From Actinomycetota bacterium (lineage in GTDB: Bacteria > Actinomycetota > Acidimicrobiia > IMCC26256 > PALSA-610), in NCBI GenBank assembly GCA_030839105.1, contig JAUZEI010000163.1:1-8460 (forward strand): a DNA stretch of 8,460 nucleotides. Direction: 5' to 3'. The notes beneath the pieces were generated by a model. It had not been told where the DNA came from, did no database searches, and saw nothing but the letters and a program-made list of their open reading frames with translations. Both the position numbers and the translations under genes were made by a program. Of this stretch, positions 1 to 7,417 are shown piece after piece. Positions within the stretch are counted from its first letter, which is position 1. Each line of letters opens with the position of its first letter.

Positions 1-1
1 C

Positions 2-262
2 CTTTCGTATCCCGTTCTCGGGCCATGGGCGTTCCTCGTCCTCATCGGACTCGTCGGCGGCGGCTTCGGGATTGCGAACGAGAAGAAGTGGGGTTACCTC
101 CTCGCGGTGGCGACGGCCGTTCTGCAGGTCGTAGTCGTCATCGCCCGCGGTGGGTCGCTCGGTGATCTGAGCGTGCTGATCGAGTTGGGTTTCGACGTCG
201 CGCTGGTCGTCCTCTTGATGCACCCCATGAGCCGCAGTTATCAGCGCATCTGGTTCAAGTGA
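2..262 (+). CDS. C-terminal part of a small integral membrane protein (5' end outside window)
   Basis: The reading frame is open from the left edge to a TGA at 260-262 and gives 86 residues. Three hydrophobic stretches are visible: about residues 5-25 (around GPWAFLVLIGLVGGG), 30-48 (WGYLLAVATAVLQVVVVIA) and 56-73. A short polar, basic tail ending SRSYQRIWFK follows, so the protein is a multi-pass membrane protein. No catalytic motif or named domain can be seen, and I do not recognise the family beyond resemblance to small uncharacterised actinobacterial membrane proteins. Its stop codon overlaps the GTG start of the downstream metallopeptidase by four bases, so the two are probably co-transcribed and translationally coupled. 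The true start lies outside the window. Confidence 0.7.
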   Translation, partial: LSYPVLGPWAFLVLIGLVGGGFGIANEKKWGYLLAVATAVLQVVVVIARGGSLGDLSVLIELGFDVALVVLLMHPMSRSYQRIWFK

Positions 263-1818
263 CCCCGGACGATCTCGTCGCGGCGTGTGCCGCGACGCTG
301 CGGCCGCTCGAGATCGCCACCAACGCGACCTGGTGGGAGTCCAACGTCGACGCGCGCGACGAGACTCAGCGGCGCCGGGCCGAGGCCGAGATCGCGCTGT
401 CCGACGCGCTGGCCGACCCGGACGCGTTCGCCGCGGTGCGTGCTGCGCGCGCCGAGCCCGACCTCGACCCCTTGGTCGCGCGGCAGCTCGACCTCCTCGA
501 GCAGGGCTTCACGCCGAACCAGGTCGACGCCGACCTCCGCCGCGAGATCGTGGAGCTGGAGACCGACATCGAGTCGCGATTCGCACGGCATCGGGGTGTG
601 GTCGACGGCGCCGAGGTCGACGACAACGACATCCTCGAGGTTCTCCGTTCCAGTCAGGACGCCGAGCATCGCGCCGCGGCATGGAACGCGTCGAAGACCG
701 TGGGCGCCGAGGTCGCGACCGATCTCCGATCGCTGGTGCGCCTGCGCAACCGAGCGGCGGAATCGCTCGGCTACCGCGACCATTTCGCGCTGTCGCTCGC
801 GACCAATGAGTTCGACGAGGCACGACTGTTCGCGACGCTCGCCGAGATCGACGAGATCACCGCCGCTCCCTTTCGGACGTTGAAGGCCGAGCTCGACGAA
901 CAGCTCGCGATCCGCTTCGGTACCACGGTCGACGCACTCCGGCCGTGGCACTACGAAGACCCCTTCTTCCAGGAGACGCCAAAGGCGATCGGCGTCGACC
1001 TCGACGACTACCTGGGCGGCGCCGATCTCGAGGCGTTGACCGCCCGGACGTTCGACTCCATGGGACTGGATGTCAGCGCGGTCCTCGAGCGGAGCGATCT
1101 CGCGCCCCGTCCGGGGAAGGTGCAGCACGCCTTCTGCATCGACGTCGACCGGGCCGGCGACGTACGCGTCCTGTGCAACAACGTTGCCACCGCGCGGTGG
1201 GCCGAGACGATGCTGCACGAGTTCGGCCACGCCGTGTACTTCGACGGCGTCGAGCGCGACCTGCCGTGGCTGTTGCGAACAATGCACCTGTGCGTGACCG
1301 AAGGCGTCGCCATGCGCTGCGGCCGCCTCGTGAACGATCCCGGATGGTTGGGGCGCATCGCGGGCGTGCCGGCGGCGGCGCTCGCCGATCTGGCGCCGCG
1401 CCTGCGCGCCGCGGCCCGCTCGCAACTGCTCATCTTCGCCCGCTGGGTACTCGTGATGACGCACTTCGAGCGCGGCTTGTATGCCGACCCCGACGGGAAC
1501 CACGACGACCGGTGGTGGGGTCTCGTCGAGCGGTTCCAACTCGTACGCCGACCCGACGACCGCCACGCCCCCGACTGGGCCGCGAAGATCCACATCGCCG
1601 CTGCGCCCGTCTACTACCACAACTATCTCTTCGGCGAGCTGGTCGCGTCGCAACTGTCGGCGACGTTCGGGAACCTCGTCGACGATCCCGAGGCCGGGCG
1701 CGCGCTCGGATCACGTCTGTTCGCACCGGGCGCGACGCTGCGGTGGGATCGTCTCGTCGAGCAGGCGACCGGTTCGCCGCTCTCCCCCGCAGCCTTCGCG
1801 CGCGAACTCGCGAACTAG
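259..1818 (+). CDS. M2-family (ACE-like) zinc metallopeptidase, probable peptidyl-dipeptidase
   Basis: A 519-residue protein predicted to be a zinc-dependent dipeptidyl carboxypeptidase that removes dipeptides from the C-terminus of peptides. Seen: the zinc site HEFGH at residues 320-324 and a glutamate at 348 (in CVTEGVA). The spacing of 24 from the second His to the Glu matches family M2 (angiotensin-converting enzyme). Near the C-terminus K443-I-H445 followed by PVYYHNY (449-455 region) matches the ACE substrate-binding Lys-x-His...Tyr block, which anchors the substrate C-terminal carboxylate. There is no signal peptide or membrane segment, so it is likely cytoplasmic and acts on imported or turnover peptides. 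The GTG start overlaps the upstream stop as GTGA, and no Shine-Dalgarno is visible, which fits translational coupling. The related M3 peptidase family is the main alternative, but the K-x-H block favours M2. Confidence 0.85.
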   Translation: MTPDDLVAACAATLRPLEIATNATWWESNVDARDETQRRRAEAEIALSDALADPDAFAAVRAARAEPDLDPLVARQLDLLEQGFTPNQVDADLRREIVELETDIESRFARHRGVVDGAEVDDNDILEVLRSSQDAEHRAAAWNASKTVGAEVATDLRSLVRLRNRAAESLGYRDHFALSLATNEFDEARLFATLAEIDEITAAPFRTLKAELDEQLAIRFGTTVDALRPWHYEDPFFQETPKAIGVDLDDYLGGADLEALTARTFDSMGLDVSAVLERSDLAPRPGKVQHAFCIDVDRAGDVRVLCNNVATARWAETMLHEFGHAVYFDGVERDLPWLLRTMHLCVTEGVAMRCGRLVNDPGWLGRIAGVPAAALADLAPRLRAAARSQLLIFARWVLVMTHFERGLYADPDGNHDDRWWGLVERFQLVRRPDDRHAPDWAAKIHIAAAPVYYHNYLFGELVASQLSATFGNLVDDPEAGRALGSRLFAPGATLRWDRLVEQATGSPLSPAAFARELAN

Positions 1819-1829
1819 GCCGGCTCCGA

Positions 1830-2984
1830 ATGTGCGACACGCTCTGCGTCCGCACCGACAACGGCATGTTGTTCGCGAAGAACTCCGATCGCCACCCCGA
1901 TGAAGCGCAGATCGTCGAATGGCACGATCGGCGTGAGTCGGGGGGCCGGCTCCGCACCCAGTACCTCGACATCGACGACCGCGGCGCGCATGCGTTCCTG
2001 GGTTCACGTCCGACCTGGCTCTGGGGCGTCGAACACGGCGTGAACGAACACGGCGTCGCGGTCGGCAACGAGAAGATCTGGACCGTCGACAACCCGCGAC
2101 AGCGACCGGAGGCGCTGCTCGGCATGGATCTCGTGCGGCTCACCTTGGAGCGATCGCGCTCGGCGTACGACGCACTCATGCACCTGACCGGACTGTTGGA
2201 GCGGCACGGGCAGGGAGGATCGGGCGAGCCGCATCGCGACGAGCCCTATGACTCGTCGTTCCTCGTCGCCGACTCCGGCGGTGGATTCGTCGTCGAGACC
2301 AGCAATCGCACGTGGGCCGCGCGGCAGATCGATCACGGCGCCGCGCTCTCGAACCGGGTGAGCCTCGGCACCGACTGGACGCGCGCCTCCGACGACGTAG
2401 CTCCCGACACCGACTTCGACAACTATCGCTGGAAGCGCATGCCCACGGCGGTCGCCGACGGACGGCTGGCGGTGACGTCGGCCGTTGTCGCTCCCGGTGC
2501 GGTCACCACTCCGACCGATCTCGCGCGGACGCTGCGCAGTCACGGCGCCGAACGGCCCCGCGATGCCCTGCCCGACGCGCTCGGCGCCGACGGGAGGGGG
2601 TTCACCGTCTGCATGCACCGGCCGGAGACGCAGTCGCAGACCACGGCGTCGATGATCGCCGAGCTGCGCGACAACGCCCCGGCGCGGGCATGGGTCAGCC
2701 TCGGCAACCCCTGCGCGAGCGTGTACGTGCCCTGCTTCGCACCCGCGGTCGCACCCGAGCTGTCGGACGAGGCCCAGTGGTGCCGTTTCGCCCGGCTACG
2801 AGACGGGATCGAGGCCGCGCCGGCGCGGCTGGCGGAGGTGCGGGCCGAGCTGGAGCCCGTCGAGACCGAGCTCTGGGTCCGGGCCGACCGCGCGTTCGTC
2901 ACCGGCGAGCGGTCGGCGCTCGACACGTTTGCCCGCACGGCCTTCGCGCCCGTCGACGCCGCCCTCCTTCGCCTCGGCGTCTGA
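1830..2984 (+). CDS. Secernin / C69-type N-terminal nucleophile hydrolase (putative dipeptidase)
   Basis: A 384-residue protein that begins MCDTLCVRTDNG and continues with FAKNSDRHPDEAQ, the hallmark N-terminus of secernin and peptidase family C69 proteins. In that family the initiator Met is removed and Cys2 becomes the nucleophile of an Ntn-hydrolase fold. Other family-like blocks are a WGVEHGVNEHGVAVGNEK stretch (about residues 67-84) and SSFLVADSGGGFVVET in the middle. The last 60 residues are charged and probably helical. Dipeptidase or amide hydrolysis is the family expectation; the substrate cannot be read from sequence. The frame is open back to 945, but that region overlaps the metallopeptidase and is Arg-rich shadow sequence, and only the ATG at 1830 puts Cys at position 2. 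The start lies 11 bp after the peptidase stop, so the genes are probably an operon. No strong ribosome binding site is seen. Confidence 0.85.
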   Translation: MCDTLCVRTDNGMLFAKNSDRHPDEAQIVEWHDRRESGGRLRTQYLDIDDRGAHAFLGSRPTWLWGVEHGVNEHGVAVGNEKIWTVDNPRQRPEALLGMDLVRLTLERSRSAYDALMHLTGLLERHGQGGSGEPHRDEPYDSSFLVADSGGGFVVETSNRTWAARQIDHGAALSNRVSLGTDWTRASDDVAPDTDFDNYRWKRMPTAVADGRLAVTSAVVAPGAVTTPTDLARTLRSHGAERPRDALPDALGADGRGFTVCMHRPETQSQTTASMIAELRDNAPARAWVSLGNPCASVYVPCFAPAVAPELSDEAQWCRFARLRDGIEAAPARLAEVRAELEPVETELWVRADRAFVTGERSALDTFARTAFAPVDAALLRLGV

Positions 2985-3015
2985 ACTCCCACTACGGTCG
3001 GCGCGCCGGGGGGCA

Positions 3016-3046
3016 AGCTCGCCCGGAGTCACGAAAGGCGCGAGCT
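3016..3046 (+). repeat. 7-bp inverted repeat just upstream of the ligase ribosome binding site
   Basis: AGCTCGC at 3016-3022 is perfectly complementary to GCGAGCT at 3040-3046, with a 17-base loop. The right arm ends one base before the AGGAG at 3048-3052, so in mRNA the stem would sit directly against the ribosome binding site. In DNA this GC-rich such a repeat may arise by chance. Confidence 0.3.
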
Positions 3047-3047
3047 C

Positions 3048-3052
3048 AGGAG
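3048..3052 (+). promoter_or_regulatory. AGGAG ribosome binding site of the acyl-CoA ligase gene
   Basis: AGGAG is the clearest Shine-Dalgarno in the window. It lies 4 bases before a TTG (3057) and 10 bases before an in-frame GTG (3063). The GTG spacing and codon are somewhat better, so I favour 3063, which gives an N-terminus MQFNLADL; TTG would add two residues ([10 protein letters not shown]). Confidence 0.6.
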
Positions 3053-3062
3053 CGGATTGACC

Positions 3063-4700
3063 GTGCAGTTCAATCTGGCCGATCTGCTGGAGCGGGTCGC
3101 CGACACGGTGCCTGATCACCTCGCCCTCGTGTGCGGCTCACGCCGGCTCACCTTCGCCGACTTCGAGGCCCGCGCGAATCGTCTCGCCCACGTGCTCGCC
3201 GCGCATGGCATCGGTCCCGGCGACCACGTCGCGCTGTACCTCTTCAACTCGACGGAATACCTCGAAGGGATGTTCGCCGCGTTCAAGCTGCGGGCGGTCC
3301 CGATCAACGTGAACTACCGGTACGTCGAAGACGAGTTGCGGTACCTCCTCGACGACGCGGACGCGGTTGCGGTGCTCTACCACCGCGAATTCGCGTCGAA
3401 GCTCGACGCGATCCGGCCCAACCTCCCGAAGCTCCGCGTGTTCGTGACTGTCGACGACCCGACCGACAGTCCCGGCGCCGCCGTCGATCTCACCGGCATC
3501 GAGTCGGGTGCGCTCGAATACGAGTCGGCGCTCGCGGGCGCGGGATCCGAGCGCGACTTCGCGCCCCGCTCCGCGGACGACCTCTACCTCCTCTACACCG
3601 GCGGGACCACCGGCATGCCGAAGGGCGTCATGTGGACGCATGTCGACCTGTTCTTCGGTGCGATGGCGGGAGCCGGAGGCGGCGGCGCACCGATCAGCAG
3701 ACCCGAGGAGATAGCGGACCGTTGTCGCGAGCCCCGCACGCGGTGCGTCCCGATCTGCCCGTTCATGCACGGCACCGCACACTGGATGGCGTTCAGCACG
3801 CTCCTCATGGGCGGGACGATCATCATCCCCATCGAGCATCGGCTCGATCCGGCCGCCTTGTGGCACCTCGTCGCACGCGAGCAGGCGAACTATCTCGTGA
3901 TCGTCGGCGACGCGTTCGCCCGACCGTTGCTCGACGCGCTCGACACACCCGACGGACGCGCCCTCGACGTCTCGTGCCTGCACGTCGTCCTGTCCGGAGG
4001 GGCGATCCTCTCGCCCGCCCTGAAGCGCGCGTTCGTCGAGCGCCTCCCCGGCGTGCTGGTCGTCGATGGCTACGGGGCGTCCGAGACGGGCGGCCAGGGC
4101 CAGTCCGTCGTCGTCGCGGGTGGCGATGTCCCGGCGGCGCCCCGGTTCCGGGTCGGTGCGGATACGCAGGTGCTGGGGGCCGATCTCCGGCCGGTCGATC
4201 CCGGAATCGTCGGCCTACTCGCGCGCCGGGGCCACATTCCGCTGGGCTACTACAAGGACGCGGCCAAGTCCGCCGAGACGTTTCCCGTCGTCGACGGCGT
4301 GCGCTGGGCGGTGCCGGGCGACCACGCGGTCGCCGAGGTCGACGGGGCGATCACGCTGCTCGGCCGGGGCTCGATGTCGATCAACACCGGCGGCGAAAAG
4401 GTCTATCCGGAGGAGGTGGAGTCGGTGCTGAAGGCGCACCCCGACGTCGTCGACGCGGTCGTCGTAGGCGTTCCCGACGAGCGTTGGGGAGAACGGGTCG
4501 TCGCGATCGTGCAGTCCCGCATCGGCGCCGAACCGCGCCTCGACGCGCTGCAGAGTCACAGCCGCACCTCCCTCGCCGGCTACAAGGTCCCGCGCGCGCT
4601 CGTGCTCGTCGCCATGATCGAACGGTCGCCGGCCGGGAAGCCGGACTACCGGTGGGCCAGGAAGGTGGCGAACAGCACGCCGGGTACGGTCGAGGCGTGA
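3063..4700 (+). CDS. FadD19-like AMP-dependent acyl-CoA synthetase
   Basis: A 545-residue (547 from TTG 3057) adenylate-forming enzyme that activates a carboxylic acid with ATP and joins it to CoA. Seen, in 547 numbering: the P-loop [11 protein letters not shown] at 180-190, followed by VMWTH; the GYGASETGG adenine-binding block; [25 protein letters not shown] at the hinge between the N- and C-terminal domains; and the C-terminal [11 protein letters not shown] with the catalytic Lys at 528. All domains are complete. The motif set and length closely resemble mycobacterial FadD19, a C26/C27 steroid side-chain CoA ligase, as I remember it. A close paralogue using long-chain or branched fatty acids is equally possible, so I give no symbol. 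Its stop overlaps the next gene's GTG start as GTGA, indicating translational coupling to the DUF255 gene. Confidence 0.9.
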   Translation: MQFNLADLLERVADTVPDHLALVCGSRRLTFADFEARANRLAHVLAAHGIGPGDHVALYLFNSTEYLEGMFAAFKLRAVPINVNYRYVEDELRYLLDDADAVAVLYHREFASKLDAIRPNLPKLRVFVTVDDPTDSPGAAVDLTGIESGALEYESALAGAGSERDFAPRSADDLYLLYTGGTTGMPKGVMWTHVDLFFGAMAGAGGGGAPISRPEEIADRCREPRTRCVPICPFMHGTAHWMAFSTLLMGGTIIIPIEHRLDPAALWHLVAREQANYLVIVGDAFARPLLDALDTPDGRALDVSCLHVVLSGGAILSPALKRAFVERLPGVLVVDGYGASETGGQGQSVVVAGGDVPAAPRFRVGADTQVLGADLRPVDPGIVGLLARRGHIPLGYYKDAAKSAETFPVVDGVRWAVPGDHAVAEVDGAITLLGRGSMSINTGGEKVYPEEVESVLKAHPDVVDAVVVGVPDERWGERVVAIVQSRIGAEPRLDALQSHSRTSLAGYKVPRALVLVAMIERSPAGKPDYRWARKVANSTPGTVEA

Positions 4701-5590
4701 CCGAGAAACGCCTGGCGAACGAGACCAGCCCCTACCACCGCCAACACGCCGACAACCCGGTCGACTGGAAGCCCTGGGGCGACGAGGCGATCGCGCAGGC
4801 CCGTGACCGCGACGTTCCCGTGTTCTTGTCGGTCGGCTATTCGTCGTGTCATTGGTGTCACGTCATGGCGCACGAGTCGTTCGAAGATGCCGAGACGGCC
4901 GCAGTGATGAACGAGCTCTTCGTCAACGTCAAGGTCGACCGCGAGGAGCGTCCCGACGTCGACGCGATCTACATGCAGTCGGTTCAGGCGCTCACCGGCC
5001 GGGGCGGTTGGCCCATGAGTGTCTGGTGCACACCCGACGGCCGCCCGTTCTACGCGGGGACGTACTTCCCCGACGACGACCGGCACGGCATGCCCGCGTT
5101 CCGGCGTGTCTGTGCCGCGATCGCCGAAGCGTGGCGGGAACGCCGAGACGAAGTCACCGCGCAGAGCGAGCAACTCACGGCCGCACTTTCGGAGGAGGCG
5201 CTGCGGATCGACCGCGCCGGCGATGACGATCTCGACGCCGGCATATTGACGCGCGCCTACGCGGGCATCCGGTCACAGTTCGAACCGAGCCACGGCGGCT
5301 TCGGACGCGCGCCGAAGTTCCCGCAGGCGATGACCATCGACTTCTTGTGCCGCGCCTACGTTCGCAATCTCTCCGACGAGACGCACAGAATGATCACGAC
5401 GACGCTCGACGCGATGGCCGCCGGCGGGATACACGATCAGTTGGGCGGCGGTTTCGCCCGCTATTCGACCGACGACACGTGGCTCGTTCCGCACTTCGAG
5501 AAGATGCTGTACGACAACGCGTTGCTCACGCGTGCGTACCTGCACGGTTTTCTCGTGACGGGTGAGCCGCGCTATCGCCGCGTCGACTAG
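4697..5590 (+). CDS. DUF255 protein, N-terminal fragment (thioredoxin-like domain and start of six-hairpin region)
   Basis: This 297-residue product is what would be made if the TAG is real. It begins [20 protein letters not shown], typical of the family start, then carries [18 protein letters not shown] with the CxxC pair at residues 51/54, KVDREERPD, and [15 protein letters not shown]. Later come [12 protein letters not shown] and [14 protein letters not shown], which belong to the six-hairpin region. The whole thioredoxin-like domain is intact, so a partial activity cannot be excluded, but the toroid would be truncated and probably unstable. The GTG start gives the standard N-terminus and a GTGA overlap with the ligase. 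Confidence 0.7.
   Translation: MTEKRLANETSPYHRQHADNPVDWKPWGDEAIAQARDRDVPVFLSVGYSSCHWCHVMAHESFEDAETAAVMNELFVNVKVDREERPDVDAIYMQSVQALTGRGGWPMSVWCTPDGRPFYAGTYFPDDDRHGMPAFRRVCAAIAEAWRERRDEVTAQSEQLTAALSEEALRIDRAGDDDLDAGILTRAYAGIRSQFEPSHGGFGRAPKFPQAMTIDFLCRAYVRNLSDETHRMITTTLDAMAAGGIHDQLGGGFARYSTDDTWLVPHFEKMLYDNALLTRAYLHGFLVTGEPRYRRVD
5588..5590 (+). other. Premature amber codon inside the DUF255 gene
   Basis: The codons read GTC GAC TAG GAC ATC GTC GAG, so the protein reads RRVD*DIVEYLLRDL. In the family as I remember it, this position often carries an acidic residue (Glu) ahead of the helix that leads into GGFYSAEDADSEG. A single change from GAG or CAG would produce TAG. No frame change occurs on either side. 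Confidence 0.8.
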
Positions 5591-5608
5591 GACATCGTCG
5601 AGTACCTG

Positions 5609-6733
5609 TTGCGCGACCTGCGCGATCCGCTCGGCGGCTTCTACTCCGCCGAGGACGCCGACTCGGAAGGGGTCGAAGGCAAGTTCTACTGCTGGTCGGT
5701 CGAGGAACTGCGCGAGGTGTGCGGCAACGACGCCGACGCGGTGATCGCCTACTTCGGCGCCACCGAGAGCGGGAACTTCGTCGACCCGCACACGGGCTTT
5801 CGCGGCAACATCCTGCACGTGAGCGAACGCAACGCTGAGCCTCCCGTCGAAGTCGAGCGTTCGAAGTCTCGACTCCTCGCCCGGCGCGCAACGAGGGTGC
5901 GTCCCGGGCTCGACGACAAGGTGCTGCTCGGCTGGAACGCGCTGATGCTCGGCGCGCTCACGGAAGCCGCGGCCGCGTTGGGACGAGACGACTGGATGGA
6001 GATTGCCCGCGTCAACGCGCGGTTCCTGCTCCGCGAGCTCCGTCGCACCGACGGCCGGCTCCTGCGCTCCTGGCGCGCTCCGTATCTCGCCTACGCCGAG
6101 GACTACGCCGCCCTGCTCGAGGCGCTGTGCACCCTGGCCGAGCTCGACGATGTCGCCTGGCTCGCGGATGCGCGCACCGTTGCGAACGAACTGCTCCGGC
6201 TCTTCGGGGACGACGGCGGCGGCGGCTTCTTCACGACCGGCACCGATGCCGAGCAGTTGGTCGTGAGGCTCAAGGATCTCTTCGACGACGCGACACCCTC
6301 GGCGAACTCCATGGCGGCGAACGGATTGCTACGACTCGCCCAGCTCACCGGCGCCACGGAACTCGAGGCGCCCGCGGTCGACGTTCTGCGCATGCTCGCA
6401 CCGTCGGCGGCCGCACATCCGAACGGCTTCGCCCATCTGCTGGACGCGATCGAACGGTTCGTCACCAGCCCGGCCGAGGTCGCGATCATCGGCGACCCCG
6501 ACGACGCACGGACGCGCGCCCTCCGGCGCGAGGTCGCGTCCAGGCTGGTGCCGGCTTCGGTGACACTGACCGGCTCCGCGGACGATCCGTCGCCCCTGCT
6601 TTCGGGCCGTGAGGCGCGTGACGGCTCCCCCACCGCGTATGTGTGCGAGCACTACACGTGCAAGCAACCGGTCACGAGCGCGAGCGAGCTCGGCGAGCAG
6701 CTCGACGCGGTACTGGCCGCGCGCCGGCGCTAG
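5609..6733 (+). CDS. DUF255 protein, C-terminal fragment (six-hairpin region)
   Basis: This is the 374-residue remainder downstream of the amber codon, counted from the first TTG (5609). It contains GGFYSAEDADSEGVEG, KVLLGWNALMLGAL, YAEDYAALLEAL, DDATPSANSMAANGLLRLAQ and a final YVCEHYTCKQPV, all expected in the C-terminal half of DUF255 proteins. Independent translation looks unlikely. The nearest SD-like bases (AGGA, 5589-5592, overlapping the stop) lie 13-16 bases from CTG 5606 and TTG 5609, too far for efficient initiation. Most likely it is expressed only if the stop is absent, suppressed or a data error. The gene ends with TAG at 6731-6733, 3 bp from the end of the convergent gene. Confidence 0.65.
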   Translation: MRDLRDPLGGFYSAEDADSEGVEGKFYCWSVEELREVCGNDADAVIAYFGATESGNFVDPHTGFRGNILHVSERNAEPPVEVERSKSRLLARRATRVRPGLDDKVLLGWNALMLGALTEAAAALGRDDWMEIARVNARFLLRELRRTDGRLLRSWRAPYLAYAEDYAALLEALCTLAELDDVAWLADARTVANELLRLFGDDGGGGFFTTGTDAEQLVVRLKDLFDDATPSANSMAANGLLRLAQLTGATELEAPAVDVLRMLAPSAAAHPNGFAHLLDAIERFVTSPAEVAIIGDPDDARTRALRREVASRLVPASVTLTGSADDPSPLLSGREARDGSPTAYVCEHYTCKQPVTSASELGEQLDAVLAARRR

Positions 6734-6736
6734 GCG

Positions 6737-7417
6737 TCAGCAGGCGGCGAGGTACGAGCCCGCGGCGAGCTCCTCGGCAACCGCCCAGCCGAAGGCGATC
6801 ATCGCCTGGCCTCGGGAGGCGTCGAGGGTTCCCACGAGCGACGCGATCTTCGCACCGCCCGTAGCCTTGACCGGGCTCGTGTCGAGCACGGCGAGGCACG
6901 GCGGCTTGCGACCCTTCACCGCGACCTTGAACTCGCGGTCGTCGAAATGGCCGTCGTTGCCGTAGCGCTTCGCCAGCCGCCGGCCCCACGCGCGGTCTTC
7001 GCCGTTCGGCGTGTAGCCGGGCCGGGGCACCACGTTCGCGTAGCTCTGCAGCAGGACGTAACAGCTCGGTTGGGCGAGCCGGGCGGCGACCAACACGTCC
7101 TCGTCCGGGAACGAGATCGCGGCGCGTCGGGTCAGCTCCCCCGTCATGGCCTTCAGCGTCTCCGCTGCGGGCTTGCCTTTTCGGACGACGCCCATCCCCC
7201 ACAAGATCGAGGGAGTTCCACCGATCCGCTCCAGGGACCCCAACATCAGGCCGTGGATGTCGCCCTCGACGGTTGCGAGGACGGCGAGCGGGAAGGATTC
7301 CACCTGGCGATCGAGCTCCTCATCGGAGACGGGAAGGCCATTGGAAAGGAAGATCTGACCGACCTCATCGAGCTCGGCGGGCTTCAGCGAGACGGAATCG
7401 CGGGACTCGACGTTCAT
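6737..7417 (-). CDS. Conserved-looking hypothetical protein, possibly GNAT-like
   Basis: A 226-residue protein from the ATG at 7417 (MNVESRDSVSLKPAELDEVG). A GTG at 7486 would give 249 residues, but the 23 extra ones look like non-conserved read-through. No signal peptide or membrane helix is seen. Visible blocks are FPLAVLATVEGDIHGLMLGS, ILWGMGVVRKGKPAAETLKA, a basic ELTRRAAISFPDEDVLVAAR helix/strand region, and VVPRPGYTPNG followed by WGRRLAKRYG. The layout of a strand, a glycine/basic loop and a long helix near the middle recalls GNAT acetyltransferases, but no textbook acetyl-CoA motif is clear, so this is a weak guess. The even alternation of charged and hydrophobic segments argues that it is a real gene. 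It lies downstream of the KSI-like gene on the same strand and ends 3 bp from the convergent DUF255 gene. Confidence 0.7.
   Translation of the reverse strand: MNVESRDSVSLKPAELDEVGQIFLSNGLPVSDEELDRQVESFPLAVLATVEGDIHGLMLGSLERIGGTPSILWGMGVVRKGKPAAETLKAMTGELTRRAAISFPDEDVLVAARLAQPSCYVLLQSYANVVPRPGYTPNGEDRAWGRRLAKRYGNDGHFDDREFKVAVKGRKPPCLAVLDTSPVKATGGAKIASLVGTLDASRGQAMIAFGWAVAEELAAGSYLAAC

Larger units (their letters stand above)
2985..3062 (+). other. Short intergenic spacer before the acyl-CoA ligase
   Basis: About 75 bp separate the secernin-like gene from the ligase. The spacer holds a perfect 10-bp palindrome (CGGCGCGCCG, 2999-3008), a 7-bp inverted repeat and an AGGAG ribosome binding site. 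I see no convincing -35/-10 promoter and no hairpin followed by a T-run. It could be the boundary between two transcripts or a gap within one longer operon; the sequence does not decide. Confidence 0.4.
4697..6733 (+). pseudogene. DUF255 (YyaL/SPATA20-like) gene interrupted by an in-frame TAG
   Basis: One continuous frame of 679 codons encodes a complete DUF255 protein except for a TAG at codon 298 (5588-5590). The N-terminal part is a thioredoxin-like domain with a CHWC motif (C51, C54). The rest is an alpha/alpha six-hairpin region of the glycosidase-like type, ending with a conserved-looking YVCEHYTC. About 677 residues is the usual family length, and homology runs straight through the stop with no indel. 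The biochemical role of this family is not established; fold and motifs suggest redox or sugar-related chemistry. The GTG start lies within the ligase stop (GTGA). Either the gene carries a recent nonsense mutation, or the base is a sequencing/assembly error, or the stop is read through. Neighbouring genes use TAG as their true terminator, which argues against codon reassignment. Confidence 0.75.

Noticed and set aside
241..1653. Long 470-codon open frame on the minus strand opposite the M2 peptidase
   Set aside because: It is rich in Arg, Val, Gly and Asp repeats with no family motif, and it lies entirely over a gene with a clear zinc site. Such antisense frames are expected in very GC-rich coding DNA.
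945..1829. Upstream extension of the secernin-like frame, suggesting a fusion protein
   Set aside because: The extension is Arg-rich shadow sequence of the peptidase gene, and starting there would bury the catalytic Cys2 that defines the family.
2999..3008. CGGCGCGCCG palindrome as an operator or terminator
   Set aside because: It has no loop and no T-run, and such GC palindromes are common by chance at this base composition.
3138..3983. 281-codon minus-strand frame opposite the ligase
   Set aside because: Its composition is typical of an antisense shadow, and no recognisable motif or ribosome binding site supports it.
3131..4696. Upstream extension of the DUF255 frame inside the ligase gene
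   Set aside because: It is low-complexity Arg/Pro/Gly sequence out of frame with a fully motif-supported ligase; the GTG at 4697 gives the normal DUF255 N-terminus.
5588..5590. Pyrrolysine or general amber recoding
   Set aside because: Two other genes in the window (ending 1818 and 7950) and the DUF255 gene itself use TAG as the true stop, DUF255 proteins are not known pyrrolysine proteins, and no special downstream element is evident.
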